DNA of 64,000 nucleotides from JAIVJG01 sp964236735 (GTDB lineage: Bacteria; Acidobacteriota; Blastocatellia; Pyrinomonadales; Pyrinomonadaceae), in NCBI GenBank assembly GCA_964236735.1, contig CAXSFM010000008.1:124001-188000 (forward strand), written 5' to 3'. A program made the position numbers and the translations under genes. This document shows, one piece after another, positions 45,076 to 53,112 of this stretch (positions within the stretch are counted from its first letter, which is position 1; each line of letters begins with the position of its first letter). The notes under the pieces were generated by a model that was not told where the DNA came from, did no database searches, and saw only the letters and a list, made by a program, of their open reading frames with translations.

Positions 45076-45599
45076 TTCGCATGAATGCGCTTCGCGCCCG
45101 ACTCATACCGGGGAGAGTCGAACGTTTGGCGGCCTGCCTTGTTCGTGTGAAACTTTGTCGAGAAATATAGTTTGCCATTCCATGCCCTGTCAAATTTTTT
45201 ACCGCTCTCCCTTTTCACTTCAAGGTTAAGCATGAGTCTCCCATTCATCACTGCGGCATTCTGCATTTCTCTTCTCTTCATCCTGCCTATCCTGTCCATC
45301 TCTGTTAATTTCTTTTCTTTTACTGCGGGGTTGCAAATGAATGCGGCCAGAGATTAACCACAGAGGACACGGAGGGGCACAGAGGCGGAACAGAGGAGAC
45401 AAACAACCCTCCCTCTTTCCTCTGTGTCTCTCCGTGTCCTCTGTGGTGAAAATTCTTTCACTCAACTCTCACTCAATCGCGAACCGCTATGGCGTTGTGG
45501 TGATGCGCTCTCATTATCTTGCGCGCTCCGTTCTGAAATTCCGTCCCGTTGGGTTATGATGCTTACAGGGATGAAGGGACATCCCGCCGCATAGCCCAC
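45076..45599. other. Intergenic region, about 520 bp, with several word-repeat blocks
   Basis: Besides upstream sequence for the two divergent genes, it contains a run at 45240-45310 of words like CATTCTGCATT and ATCCTGCCTATCCTGTCCATC (a 9-bp word), and the palindrome at 45358-45446. No gene seen. The region looks like a place where several word families accumulated. Confidence 0.6.
45358..45446. repeat. Intergenic hairpin, CACAGAG/GACACGG family
   Basis: Arms 45358-45385 and 45419-45446 pair at about 26 of 28 positions (ccacagaggacacgg with ccgtgtcctctgtgg at the ends) around a 33-base loop. The repeat unit is longer and less regular than in the 7-bp families. Confidence 0.75.
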
Positions 45600-47234
45600 A
45601 TGAACGGTCAACTGCACGAGCATCCGCTCGGCGAACTCATCAACGAAATATCTTTCGGACGCATCTCCGGCGCGTTGCGTGTGTCGCGCGAGCGCGTGCG
45701 CGGCGTCGTCTATTTCGACGAAGGACGAATCGTCTCCGCGCGCACGAACCTGCGTTCCGCGCGTCTCGTCGAATTTCTGCGGCGAAGCGGCGCGTTGACC
45801 TCCGCACAAATCAACACGCACGTTAAAGAAGGAATGACCGACGAGCAGGCAGCGGCGGCTCTTGTCGGCGCGGGCGCGCTCAACGCCGAAGAGTTGCAAC
45901 GTTATCAGTCCAGACAGGCGGAAGAGGTCTTGCGTTTGTTGCTGTCGTGGACGGACGGCGAGTGGAGTTTCGATGCGAGTGTCCGGCTTGAAGCAAACCT
46001 GTGCGCGCCGCTCAACGTCCGGCAGATGCTTATCGAAGCGGCGCGGCAACTTCCCTCCGAGTTCGTCGCGCTCCGCATCGAGCGCGGCGGCGAAACCATC
46101 TCGCCGTCCGCCGACATGCAGGATTTGCTGACCGCCTTTCAACTCGTGCCGTCGGAAGGCTTCGTCCTTTCGCGCGTCAACGCGCCGATGAGCATAAGCG
46201 AGTTGCTCGCCATCAGCGGGCTGCGCGAGCCGGAGGCGCATCTCGCCGTCTATGCGCTCGCGCTCGGCGGATTGCTCACGCGCGCTGCCTGGCCTCGCGC
46301 TTTTACCAATGAAGAAGTGACGCAGGCACGCCGCGCGCGTGTCGCGACGAAGAGCGCGGACGCGCCGGCTGAAACGCCAAACAGCGCGCCGCCCGTCGAA
46401 GAGCCGCAGAGTCCCGTCGAAGCGGAAGAAAAAATTGAGGCTAATCTCGAATCGGAGATTGAAGAGTTATTCGCGCGCTCCGACGCCGCTGCGAGTTACT
46501 ACGGCGTGCTTGGCGTCACGCGCAATGTGAAGGCAGACGAAATCAAGCGCGCTTACTATGCGCTCGCCAGACGTTTTCACCCCGACCGTTTTCGCAGCGC
46601 GACGGCGGATGACGCCATGCGACGCCGCATCGAGACATCCTTTAGCCGCATCTTGCAGGCTTACGAAACGCTTAAGGATTCCGCGACACGCGCGGGTTAT
46701 GATCTTAAGCTCGAACGCGAGAAAGGACGCGCCCCCGCCACGTCCTCGTCAACAAAGCGCGCCGACGAATCCGCGCCGCAACAGACAGCGCAAAACGTGA
46801 TGGGCGCGAAGTCTGCAACGGACGCGCCGCACGCTTCTGTCGCTGCTGCCAATTCAGCCAAGTCCGCGCCCGACTACCGCGCCGAAGATTGTTATCAGCA
46901 AGGATTGGCGGCGTTGGACAGAAAAGATTTTGCGCTGGCAAAGCGTTATCTCGGAGAAGCGGCGTTGCTCGTCCCCCATCAGCCGCGTTATCGCGCGCTC
47001 TACGGTCGCGTCCTCGCGCACGAGAAACAGACGCGCCGCCAAGCCGAAGCAGAGTTTCAAGCCGCCATCAAACTCGACGAGCGCAACGCCTCTTACCGCG
47101 TCATGCTGGCCGAACTGTACCGCGATCTCGGACTGCGGAGACGCGCCGAAGGCGAACTCGAACGCGCGCTCTCTGTCGAACCCACGCACGCCGTCGCGCG
47201 CATTATGCTCAATGAACTGCGCGGCGGCGGTTGA
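45600..47234 (+). CDS. DUF4388 - DnaJ domain - TPR fusion protein
   Basis: About 544 residues from ATG 45600; the frame upstream (from TTG 45549) is not protein-like. Residues 1-210 are a DUF4388 (PATAN-type) module: HPLGELINEISFGRISGAL and VYFDEGRIVSARTNL, known in signalling proteins that sense and dimerise. Around 300-365 is a J domain (YGVLGVTRNVKADEIKRAYY with the HPD motif in RRFHPDRF), which stimulates Hsp70 ATPase. The C-terminal 110 residues are TPR-like helices (YQQGLAALDRKDFALAKRYL). The order suggests a regulator that recruits DnaK to a client held by the TPRs. No signal peptide. Confidence 0.8.
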   Translation: MNGQLHEHPLGELINEISFGRISGALRVSRERVRGVVYFDEGRIVSARTNLRSARLVEFLRRSGALTSAQINTHVKEGMTDEQAAAALVGAGALNAEELQRYQSRQAEEVLRLLLSWTDGEWSFDASVRLEANLCAPLNVRQMLIEAARQLPSEFVALRIERGGETISPSADMQDLLTAFQLVPSEGFVLSRVNAPMSISELLAISGLREPEAHLAVYALALGGLLTRAAWPRAFTNEEVTQARRARVATKSADAPAETPNSAPPVEEPQSPVEAEEKIEANLESEIEELFARSDAAASYYGVLGVTRNVKADEIKRAYYALARRFHPDRFRSATADDAMRRRIETSFSRILQAYETLKDSATRAGYDLKLEREKGRAPATSSSTKRADESAPQQTAQNVMGAKSATDAPHASVAAANSAKSAPDYRAEDCYQQGLAALDRKDFALAKRYLGEAALLVPHQPRYRALYGRVLAHEKQTRRQAEAEFQAAIKLDERNASYRVMLAELYRDLGLRRRAEGELERALSVEPTHAVARIMLNELRGGG

Positions 47235-47248
47235 GTTGACTGCTCTGT

Positions 47249-47319
47249 CAGTACCGCGAGCGGTAGCGAGCGGGTCTGCACACTTAGCAAACACCCGCTC
47301 GCTACCGCTCGCGGTACTG
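47249..47319. repeat. Perfect 26-bp intergenic hairpin, GC-rich family
   Basis: Arms 47249-47274 and 47294-47319 are exact reverse complements over 26 bp with a 19-base loop. The core contains GCGAGCGGTAGCGAGCGGG. A near-identical but longer element is at 54594-54663. It begins 15 bp after the DUF4388-DnaJ stop and no T-run follows. Confidence 0.9.
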
Positions 47320-47353
47320 TTAAGTCACAATTCGCGTGGCGATGCGCCGGCAT

Positions 47354-47390
47354 TTGAAACTTTGAACTTTGAACCTTACACTTTGAGCTT
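47354..47390. repeat. Solo arm of the YAARGTT family
   Basis: Five degenerate 7-bp words (GAAACTT, TGAACTT, TGAACCT, TACACTT, TGAGCTT) without an opposing arm. It ends immediately at the ATG of the HD-GYP gene, so no normal Shine-Dalgarno is present. Confidence 0.7.
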
Positions 47391-48146
47391 ATGAATTTCG
47401 ACTTTGCGGAAAACGAGCGCGCGGCGGGCGAGGCGTTCACCAGCCTCGCTGCCGACGTGGACGGATTTGAAGGCTACGGCCACCCGCACGCGGAACGCAT
47501 CGCGACTTTGGCCGACGCCGTTGCGCGCGTCTTTCGACTCTCGCGCGCGGATCGCACTTCGCTCGTCTTCGCCGCGTTGCTCCACGATCTCGGCGAGATG
47601 ACGATGAAGCGCGACTACATCCGGCGCGGCGACTCGCTCAACGAAGAGGAGCGACTCGACCTCGCGCGCCATCCCGTCATCGGCGAACAGGAAGCGGCGC
47701 GCGCGGGTGCTGATCGCGGCGTGCAACTGCTCGTGCGCTGGCATCACGAATGGTGGAACGGCGCGGGCTACCCGGACGCCCTGCGCGGCGAACAGATTCC
47801 GCTCGCCGCGCGCATCCTGCGCGTCGCAGACTCTTACGCCGCGCTGACCGACGCGCGTTCCTTTCGTCCCGCCGGAACCGAAGCCGAGGCGCGCAAGCAT
47901 CTCACGCTCTGGGCCGGTCTGGAGTTTGACCCGCGCGTCGTCTCCGCACTGCTCTCGCTCGAAGGTCTAGCGGAACTTCGCTCTTACGCGCGTCCGTCCG
48001 TCACTGCTCAAACGACAGAAGACGCCGGCATCGCGCCGCCGTCATCGTCCGACGAGTCGCCGCAATCGCCCGCGATCAAACCTCCTTTGACGGAGCCGCT
48101 CATCGTCTCCGGCACGGCAGACCTCTTCATCGAAGAAGGACGTTGA
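47391..48146 (+). CDS. HD-GYP-type metal-dependent phosphohydrolase
   Basis: 251 residues. HD motif ALLHDLGEMTM, then HPVIGEQEAA and the signature HHEWWNGAGYPDAL, which together are the HD-GYP set that hydrolyses cyclic di-GMP or cyclic GMP-AMP. Later ILRVADSYAALTDARSF is conserved too. It lacks an N-terminal sensor domain, so it probably works as a stand-alone enzyme. The C-terminal 60 residues are disordered. It follows the DUF4388-DnaJ gene, and its start sits directly on a word repeat. Confidence 0.8.
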   Translation: MNFDFAENERAAGEAFTSLAADVDGFEGYGHPHAERIATLADAVARVFRLSRADRTSLVFAALLHDLGEMTMKRDYIRRGDSLNEEERLDLARHPVIGEQEAARAGADRGVQLLVRWHHEWWNGAGYPDALRGEQIPLAARILRVADSYAALTDARSFRPAGTEAEARKHLTLWAGLEFDPRVVSALLSLEGLAELRSYARPSVTAQTTEDAGIAPPSSSDESPQSPAIKPPLTEPLIVSGTADLFIEEGR

Positions 48147-48201
48147 GAGGATTGAGCGCGCGAGTCATTTTCATGTCGTCAACTCGTCCGTTGGAAAAAT
48201 A

Positions 48202-49140
48202 ATGTCATCCACACATTTCTCTGAGACCGTCCCCGAAAGCTGGCTCGCCTTCGAGTTGAGCATTCTACGCCGCTTAAAATTTCGCTCCGTCGCAGACCCC
48301 TTCGCGGGCGACGCAGACCTCGACGTGTATCTCAAACGCTGGGGCGTGCGCGTCGCCGCCAACGACGTGCGCCAGTGGGCTGCGGTGCGCGCCGCCGCTC
48401 GCGTCGAAAATAACGATGTGCGTCTCAGCGCGGACGAAGTCGCGTCCGTCCTCGAAGACGCTTACGTCCCACGCCATCGTCTCCACGTCCCGGCGCTTCG
48501 TCGCTGGTTCAACGAGACGGATGCGTGGTGGTTCGACAACGTGCGCGCCGCCGCCGAGAATCTCGACACGCCGGCCAAACGCGCGCTCGCGCTCGACACA
48601 GGGATGGGAGTCGGCGACTATGCGCTCTCCTTCAACGACGAGACGCGCGAACTGCGCCAGCCGCTCTCGCGCGTCTTTCAGCGTCTGCTCGACATCGCGC
48701 CCGCGCCCGTCAACAACAACCAGCGCAACCACGCCTCCAATCTCGACCCGCGCGATTTCATCAATCACGAACTCGCCGCCGAACTTTTGTACTTGAGACT
48801 GCCGCGTCCCGCGCGTCGCAGCAGCGCTCGCGACTCCGCATGGGCTTGGCGCGAAGAGTGGGTGCGCGGCAACGACGATTTTTGGGATGACTATGAGGAA
48901 GCGCGCGACGGGCGACTCGGCGCGCGCGCGGAGACACGCCAGCAGTATTTGCGCCACGTCGAAGAAGTGCTCGCAGCGGCTTCGCACATCCCCGCGTGGG
49001 CTATCGCGCACGTCGAAAACGGATTTGTCTCGACGGAAGAACTCGTCGAAACCGTCCGCCGCCTGCGCCGCGTCAACGCGATTTATACTAAAGATTTCAC
49101 CGAACTGATGGGCGCGCGCGCCGCCATCATCACGACCTGA
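48202..49140 (+). CDS. Protein with D12-methyltransferase-like N-terminus, unknown
   Basis: 312 residues. The start VADPFAGDADLDVYLKRWGV and VRVAANDVRQW resembles the S-adenosylmethionine-binding loop of D12-class adenine methyltransferases. The catalytic DPPY/NPPY motif is not visible, so methylation activity is doubtful. The rest is helical, with Trp-rich patches (RDSAWAWREEWVRGNDDFWD). The gene is 55 bp after the HD-GYP gene and no restriction enzyme is nearby. Function unknown. Confidence 0.6.
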   Translation: MSSTHFSETVPESWLAFELSILRRLKFRSVADPFAGDADLDVYLKRWGVRVAANDVRQWAAVRAAARVENNDVRLSADEVASVLEDAYVPRHRLHVPALRRWFNETDAWWFDNVRAAAENLDTPAKRALALDTGMGVGDYALSFNDETRELRQPLSRVFQRLLDIAPAPVNNNQRNHASNLDPRDFINHELAAELLYLRLPRPARRSSARDSAWAWREEWVRGNDDFWDDYEEARDGRLGARAETRQQYLRHVEEVLAAASHIPAWAIAHVENGFVSTEELVETVRRLRRVNAIYTKDFTELMGARAAIITT

Positions 49141-49176
49141 AAACTTAATCAGTTAAAGATGAAGCACGCGCACGTT

Positions 49177-50544
49177 TCAGTTGACCGTGACGAACGCCGC
49201 TTCACGCTCCGCGTCTAAACTTTCCGGCGTGCCGTGATAACGTTGCGGCAGTTTTACTTTGCCGGACGCGAACAGCGCGAGCCACAACGCACCGGGCAGC
49301 GCACAGAACAATCCCGCCAGTAAAGTCAGCGTGCGCGGCGTCATCCACCAGACGAGCAGCCAGCCGCCGAGCATGGATGAAAAGCTCATCATCATAAATT
49401 CGGAAGCACGGTCGGTCGTCAGCACGCGCCCGCGAAAGTCGTCCGGCAGCAGGCGCATCAACAGCGTGTCCTGCACCGCGAACTCGACGCCGATCACCAC
49501 GCGCGACAAAAAAATCATTAGAGAGGCCAGCGCGAGCGTCGGCATCAAGCCGGCCAGCGCGAACAAGACGCCGTGCAAAATAACCATCCAGCCGATGAAA
49601 CGCACCGTCGCCTTGCGCCGCTCGACACGCGCGCCCACGCGCTGCGCCAGCATCATACCGATGAATAGTCCAGACCCCACCGCCGTGAAGATGAAGGCGA
49701 CGGAGGAGTTCGCCTGCAAGCCGCCGTTTCCCGCGAAGACCACTGCGCCCAGACGCTCGTACAGCAGATTGCACGCGCCACCGCCAATCGCCCACAGAAT
49801 ATTAATGCTGATAATAGTCGTGATGATTCTTCGCTTAAAGATGTAGCGCCAACCATCTCTCATCTCTGCCCCGATGCCAGCAATGCGACGCCAGACAGTG
49901 TCCTGCGCCGCGCGTCTCTCGCTTGCCTCCGTCGTTGCCGCATCGTCGGCGCGCATTTCGCGCGCGGGAATCAGCCAGACGGTGTAAGCGGAGACGATGA
50001 ACGAGGCCGCGTTGATGATGAAGGCCGCTTTGTAGCCGAGCCAGTCGGTTGTGAAACCGCCGAGCGCGGAGCCGACCGCCATCAACAGAAAACGCGACGA
50101 GTACATCAAGGCATTACCGGCGAGCAGTCCATCGTCGCCCGCCAGATTCGGCATCGCCGCATTCTTGGCCGCGTCGAAGAAAGCGGAGAGCATCACTATC
50201 GCCGTCATGCAGACGTAAGCGATCCACACATCTTCCGGGCGACGCACGAACAGAAAGCCGAGCGCGAAGACGCAACGCGCCAAGTCCGTCACGATCATCA
50301 CCGTGCGACGCGGCCAGCGATCTGCGAGCGCGCCGGCGATGGGCGCGCACACAGCGAACGGTGCGAGCCTCAGGACGACGATGATCGCCGTCGCTTCCGG
50401 CGCGGCGTGCGTCACGACGCGCACGAGTCCCAGCACGGCGATGAAGTTGAACCAGTTGCCGAGTTCCGAGACGACTTGCCCCGACCACAGACGCCTGAAC
50501 GAGCGTCTGCCGCGCAGCAATCCGATGTAAGTCAGCGACGACAT
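49177..50544 (-). CDS. MFS transporter
   Basis: About 455 residues from ATG 50544 (the TTG at 50562 lies inside a word repeat). Twelve membrane spans are expected; the first loop LRGRRSFRRLWSGQVVSELG and the GALADRWPRRTVMI box are the family signatures. The Asp in the loop and the Arg-Arg are typical of the EntS-like drug/siderophore exporter group. Substrate unknown. The gene before it encodes a deacetylase. Confidence 0.85.
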   Translation of the reverse strand: MSSLTYIGLLRGRRSFRRLWSGQVVSELGNWFNFIAVLGLVRVVTHAAPEATAIIVVLRLAPFAVCAPIAGALADRWPRRTVMIVTDLARCVFALGFLFVRRPEDVWIAYVCMTAIVMLSAFFDAAKNAAMPNLAGDDGLLAGNALMYSSRFLLMAVGSALGGFTTDWLGYKAAFIINAASFIVSAYTVWLIPAREMRADDAATTEASERRAAQDTVWRRIAGIGAEMRDGWRYIFKRRIITTIISINILWAIGGGACNLLYERLGAVVFAGNGGLQANSSVAFIFTAVGSGLFIGMMLAQRVGARVERRKATVRFIGWMVILHGVLFALAGLMPTLALASLMIFLSRVVIGVEFAVQDTLLMRLLPDDFRGRVLTTDRASEFMMMSFSSMLGGWLLVWWMTPRTLTLLAGLFCALPGALWLALFASGKVKLPQRYHGTPESLDAEREAAFVTVN

Positions 50545-50554
50545 AAACCTCTCT

Positions 50555-50612
50555 GAGTTCAAAGTTCAAAGTTCAAGGTTATATCCGCGATTGAACCTTG
50601 AACTTTGAACTC
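50555..50612. repeat. Intergenic word-repeat hairpin, AAGTTCA family
   Basis: The left arm is 50555-50580 (GAGTTCAAAGTTCAAAGTTC and more) and the right arm is 50594-50612; the last 18-19 bp of the left arm pair perfectly with the right. The word is a rotation of YAARGTT. The TGA stop of the deacetylase overlaps the edge of the right arm; the MFS ATG lies 11 bp from the left arm. Confidence 0.8.
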
Positions 50613-51555
50613 AATCCTCCGCCAGCGTGCGAACGTGCGCGCGCACCGTCTGGCCGAGCGTGTCGAGATTGTAGCCGCCTTCGAGGCACGAGATGAGACG
50701 ACCACCGCACGTCGCGCGCGCCCACTCTTTCGCCGCGCGCGTCATCGAGTTGAAGTCTTCGTCTTCGAGCATCAACTGTCCGAGCGGGTCGCCCGCGTGC
50801 GCGTCGAAGCCTGCGGAGATAAGGACAAGGTCGGGCTTGAAGACGCGGCTGATTTCTTCGAGCGCGGCCTCGAACATGCGCCGCTGTTCTTTGGCCGGCG
50901 TGCGCGCGCGCAAGGGAGCGTTGAGCGTGTAGCCGCGCCCGCGTCCCGTCCCCGTCTCGCCGCGCGAGCCGGAGCCGGGATACCACGGGTATTGATGCGC
51001 CGAAAAAAAGAAGACCGACGGGTCGTCGTAGAAGATGCCCTGCGTGCCGTTGCCGTGATGCACGTCCCAATCGAGAATCGCGACGCGCTCGATTTCTTTG
51101 TGGCGTGACTGCGCGTAACGCGCGGCGATGGCGACGTTATTGAAGAGACAAAAACCCATCGCGCTTTCGTTCGTCGCATGATGCCCCGGCGGGCGCACGG
51201 GAAGAAAGACGTTATCGGCTTCGCCGCTCATCAGGGTATCCACCGCCAGACACGCTCCGCCCGCCGCGCGCAGAGCCGCGTCGAACGAACGCACAGACAC
51301 CGTCGTGTCCGCGTCGAGGTAGCCGCGCCCTTCGCTCACCGCACGCTCGACCTGCTTGAAGTGCTGCGTGGAATGGCAAGCCTGCACGACGCCGCGCGTG
51401 GCGGGCGGCGCTTCCAACTCCGTGAGCTTCGGCCACAACTTCGCGTCCGCGCGCAGAGCCTTCATCACGACCGCGTAACGCTCCGGGCATTCCGGGTGAC
51501 CCGTTCCCGTCTCATGCTCTTCGTAAACTTGATGATGTATCAGCGCCGTCTTCAT
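50611..51555 (-). CDS. Histone-deacetylase-family amidohydrolase
   Basis: 314 residues from ATG 51555 (MKTALIHHQVYEEHETGTGH), the usual family start; the frame upstream is not protein-like. VRPPGHHATNESAMGFCLFN and ILDWDVHHGNGTQ hold the zinc ligands and paired His of the HDAC/AcuC/acetylpolyamine amidohydrolase family; the start motif GHPECPERYAVV is also present. It removes acetyl groups from a small molecule or from lysine, substrate unknown. Stop codon overlaps a word repeat. Confidence 0.9.
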   Translation of the reverse strand: MKTALIHHQVYEEHETGTGHPECPERYAVVMKALRADAKLWPKLTELEAPPATRGVVQACHSTQHFKQVERAVSEGRGYLDADTTVSVRSFDAALRAAGGACLAVDTLMSGEADNVFLPVRPPGHHATNESAMGFCLFNNVAIAARYAQSRHKEIERVAILDWDVHHGNGTQGIFYDDPSVFFFSAHQYPWYPGSGSRGETGTGRGRGYTLNAPLRARTPAKEQRRMFEAALEEISRVFKPDLVLISAGFDAHAGDPLGQLMLEDEDFNSMTRAAKEWARATCGGRLISCLEGGYNLDTLGQTVRAHVRTLAED

Positions 51556-51868
51556 GCGCGCGATTATGAGAGAGCGTTGCGGCGAGGTCAAACACACTTC
51601 TTCACAACATTGAAGAGTGCGTCGAACTCCTTGCTGTCCTCTCGCGGGGCAAGCATGAATTCCATACGCGGCAGGCGAGAAGATGTAAGAAAAGTCGAAA
51701 CTCCTCACTCACCCATTTACCAAAAAGGAAGAATATCACCGTCTTTCGCAGATATTTCACAGACGGGCGGCGCGGAATAGTAGTTGCACAATGCACGCCC
51801 GTGTGAGGTGACTCTCCCGCTTGGCACACCCGGAAAATTTGCTTTGACGAAATGAAGGGAGAATCGTG

Positions 51869-51934
51869 ATGCGTAAAATTTTTGCGTTCCCAAGTGGCGC
51901 AGGCGGCAGTTACCTTTATCGTCGTCGCTACTAA
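51869..51934 (+). CDS. Candidate 21-residue peptide gene
   Basis: ATG 51869 preceded by GAAGGGAGAATCGTG gives a 21-residue peptide, MRKIFAFPSG to SYLYRRRY, then TAA. A terminator-like hairpin follows at 51949. The composition (basic start, Gly/Ser middle, Arg-Arg-Arg-Tyr end) is not random-looking, but no family is known. A GTG three bases upstream would add one Val. Neighbouring genes give no hint. Could be a leader, a small toxin or a precursor. Confidence 0.45.
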   Translation: MRKIFAFPSGAGGSYLYRRRY

Positions 51935-51948
51935 ATAACATTCAAGGC

Positions 51949-51980
51949 GGGCGAGACTCGTCTAATGTCTCGCTCCCTTT
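51949..51980 (+). terminator. Terminator-like hairpin
   Basis: A 7-bp perfect stem (gcgagac with gtctcgc) that extends by two G-C pairs with one bulged T, 9-base loop, then CCCTTTATC. It ends the 21-residue peptide gene. Confidence 0.55.
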
Positions 51981-52077
51981 ATCATCTTTCACAATTCACC
52001 GTTTTGATTCAGACGTACCTCGCACATGCGCTCTGAAGACAAATTTACTTTTCACTCGGAGGAGCACAGGAACGATT

Positions 52078-52734
52078 ATGTCTCAGGATGAAGAACAACG
52101 CAGACGCACACGCATCGAGATCGAGACGCCGACATCACATCGCGAAGTAGTCCAATCGCAGGTCACGACACGCTATCCGGCGGAGCGCAAAGGCATGTCC
52201 ACCGGCACAGTCGCCGCCATCGCTTTGACGGCCATCGCAGCGACGGCGATTATTTTTCTATTCCTGATGAATCGCTCGGACGACGCGGCGAATACCAACG
52301 TCAACATCCGCACCGCCGCAGCCACCACGCCGCCGACGCCACTGCCGACCGCTCCCGTCATCGTCCAGCAACAACCGTTGACGCAACCCACGCCGATCAT
52401 CATTCAACAACCCGCGCCGATTCAGCCCGCGCCCGTCATCATCCAGCAACAACCGGCGACCGCCGCCGCGCCAGCCGACATCCAGCCGACAGCGGCTGCG
52501 CCGGCCAATGTCCCCGATGATGCGGGGTTACAGACGAAAGTTGACAAGGCGTTTTCGGATGACCCGGACATCGTCAACGCGACGGTCAACACGATGGTCG
52601 TCAACGGCAAGGTGATGCTCACGGGCACGGTCAAGTCCGACGACTTGAAACGCCGCGCCGAGCGACTCGCCTATGCCGTCAAAGGCATTCGCAGCGTGGA
52701 CAACAAAATCGCCGTTGACCCGAACGCGCCTTAA
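52078..52734 (+). CDS. Membrane-anchored BON-domain protein
   Basis: 218 residues. Strong Shine-Dalgarno (GGAGGAGCACAGG) before the ATG. A charged N-terminus (40 residues) leads to one membrane span (TVAAIALTAIAATAIIFLFL). A Pro/Gln/Ile-rich repeat (APVIIQQQPATAAAP) follows, then a BON domain (LQTKVDKAFSDDPDIVNATV to SVDNKIAVD), which binds phospholipid. The BON domain is periplasmic. Likely an envelope-stress or adhesion component. An intrinsic terminator follows at 52765. Confidence 0.85.
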   Translation: MSQDEEQRRRTRIEIETPTSHREVVQSQVTTRYPAERKGMSTGTVAAIALTAIAATAIIFLFLMNRSDDAANTNVNIRTAAATTPPTPLPTAPVIVQQQPLTQPTPIIIQQPAPIQPAPVIIQQQPATAAAPADIQPTAAAPANVPDDAGLQTKVDKAFSDDPDIVNATVNTMVVNGKVMLTGTVKSDDLKRRAERLAYAVKGIRSVDNKIAVDPNAP

Positions 52735-52764
52735 TCTTTGTGTCTTTGCAAGACAACGAAACTT

Positions 52765-52799
52765 AAAAGCGCCGCGTGCATATCGCTCGCGGCGCTTTT
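52765..52799 (+). terminator. Intrinsic terminator
   Basis: A 12-bp perfect stem (aaaagcgccgcg with cgcggcgctttt), 11-base loop and T-rich end. Ends the BON gene and could work leftward as well. Confidence 0.75.
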
Positions 52800-52854
52800 C
52801 GTTGATGGTCTTTGATGAGCGTGCGTCCTTCTCTTGAACGACACAATCGCGCGC

Positions 52855-53067
52855 TCAGTATCCTTCCGTGTGTTCGCGCAGCCACTCGTTGATCTCATCT
52901 TCCGTCGGCTCGCGTTTCAACTCTTCACGCAGACGCTCGCGCGCATAGCTCTGCTCATCGCGCGCCGCATCAGCGAGCGAATTACCGGCGCGCTCGTCCG
53001 TCGCGTCATTCGCACTAGCCATCTCGTCGTGAGATTGCTCGCTTTCGTCGTTGCTGTTCATCGTCAT
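52855..53067 (-). CDS. Small acidic protein, unknown
   Basis: 70 residues with a Shine-Dalgarno (GTGAGG) 5 bp before ATG. N-terminal half is Asp/Glu/Ser/Asn-rich and looks disordered (NSNDESEQSHDEMASANDAT). The C-terminal half is amphipathic helix (SYARERLREELKREPTEDEI) and resembles a small helical tail found in several acidobacterial genomes. No function known. Confidence 0.7.
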   Translation of the reverse strand: MTMNSNDESEQSHDEMASANDATDERAGNSLADAARDEQSYARERLREELKREPTEDEINEWLREHTEGY

Positions 53068-53112
53068 TTTATCCTCACTTTAATTTTCCATGCTGCGCCG
53101 CCAATTCTAAAC

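Noticed and set aside
48202..49140. Restriction-modification system
   Set aside because: The methyltransferase-like motif stands alone, the catalytic motif is absent and no restriction endonuclease gene is adjacent.
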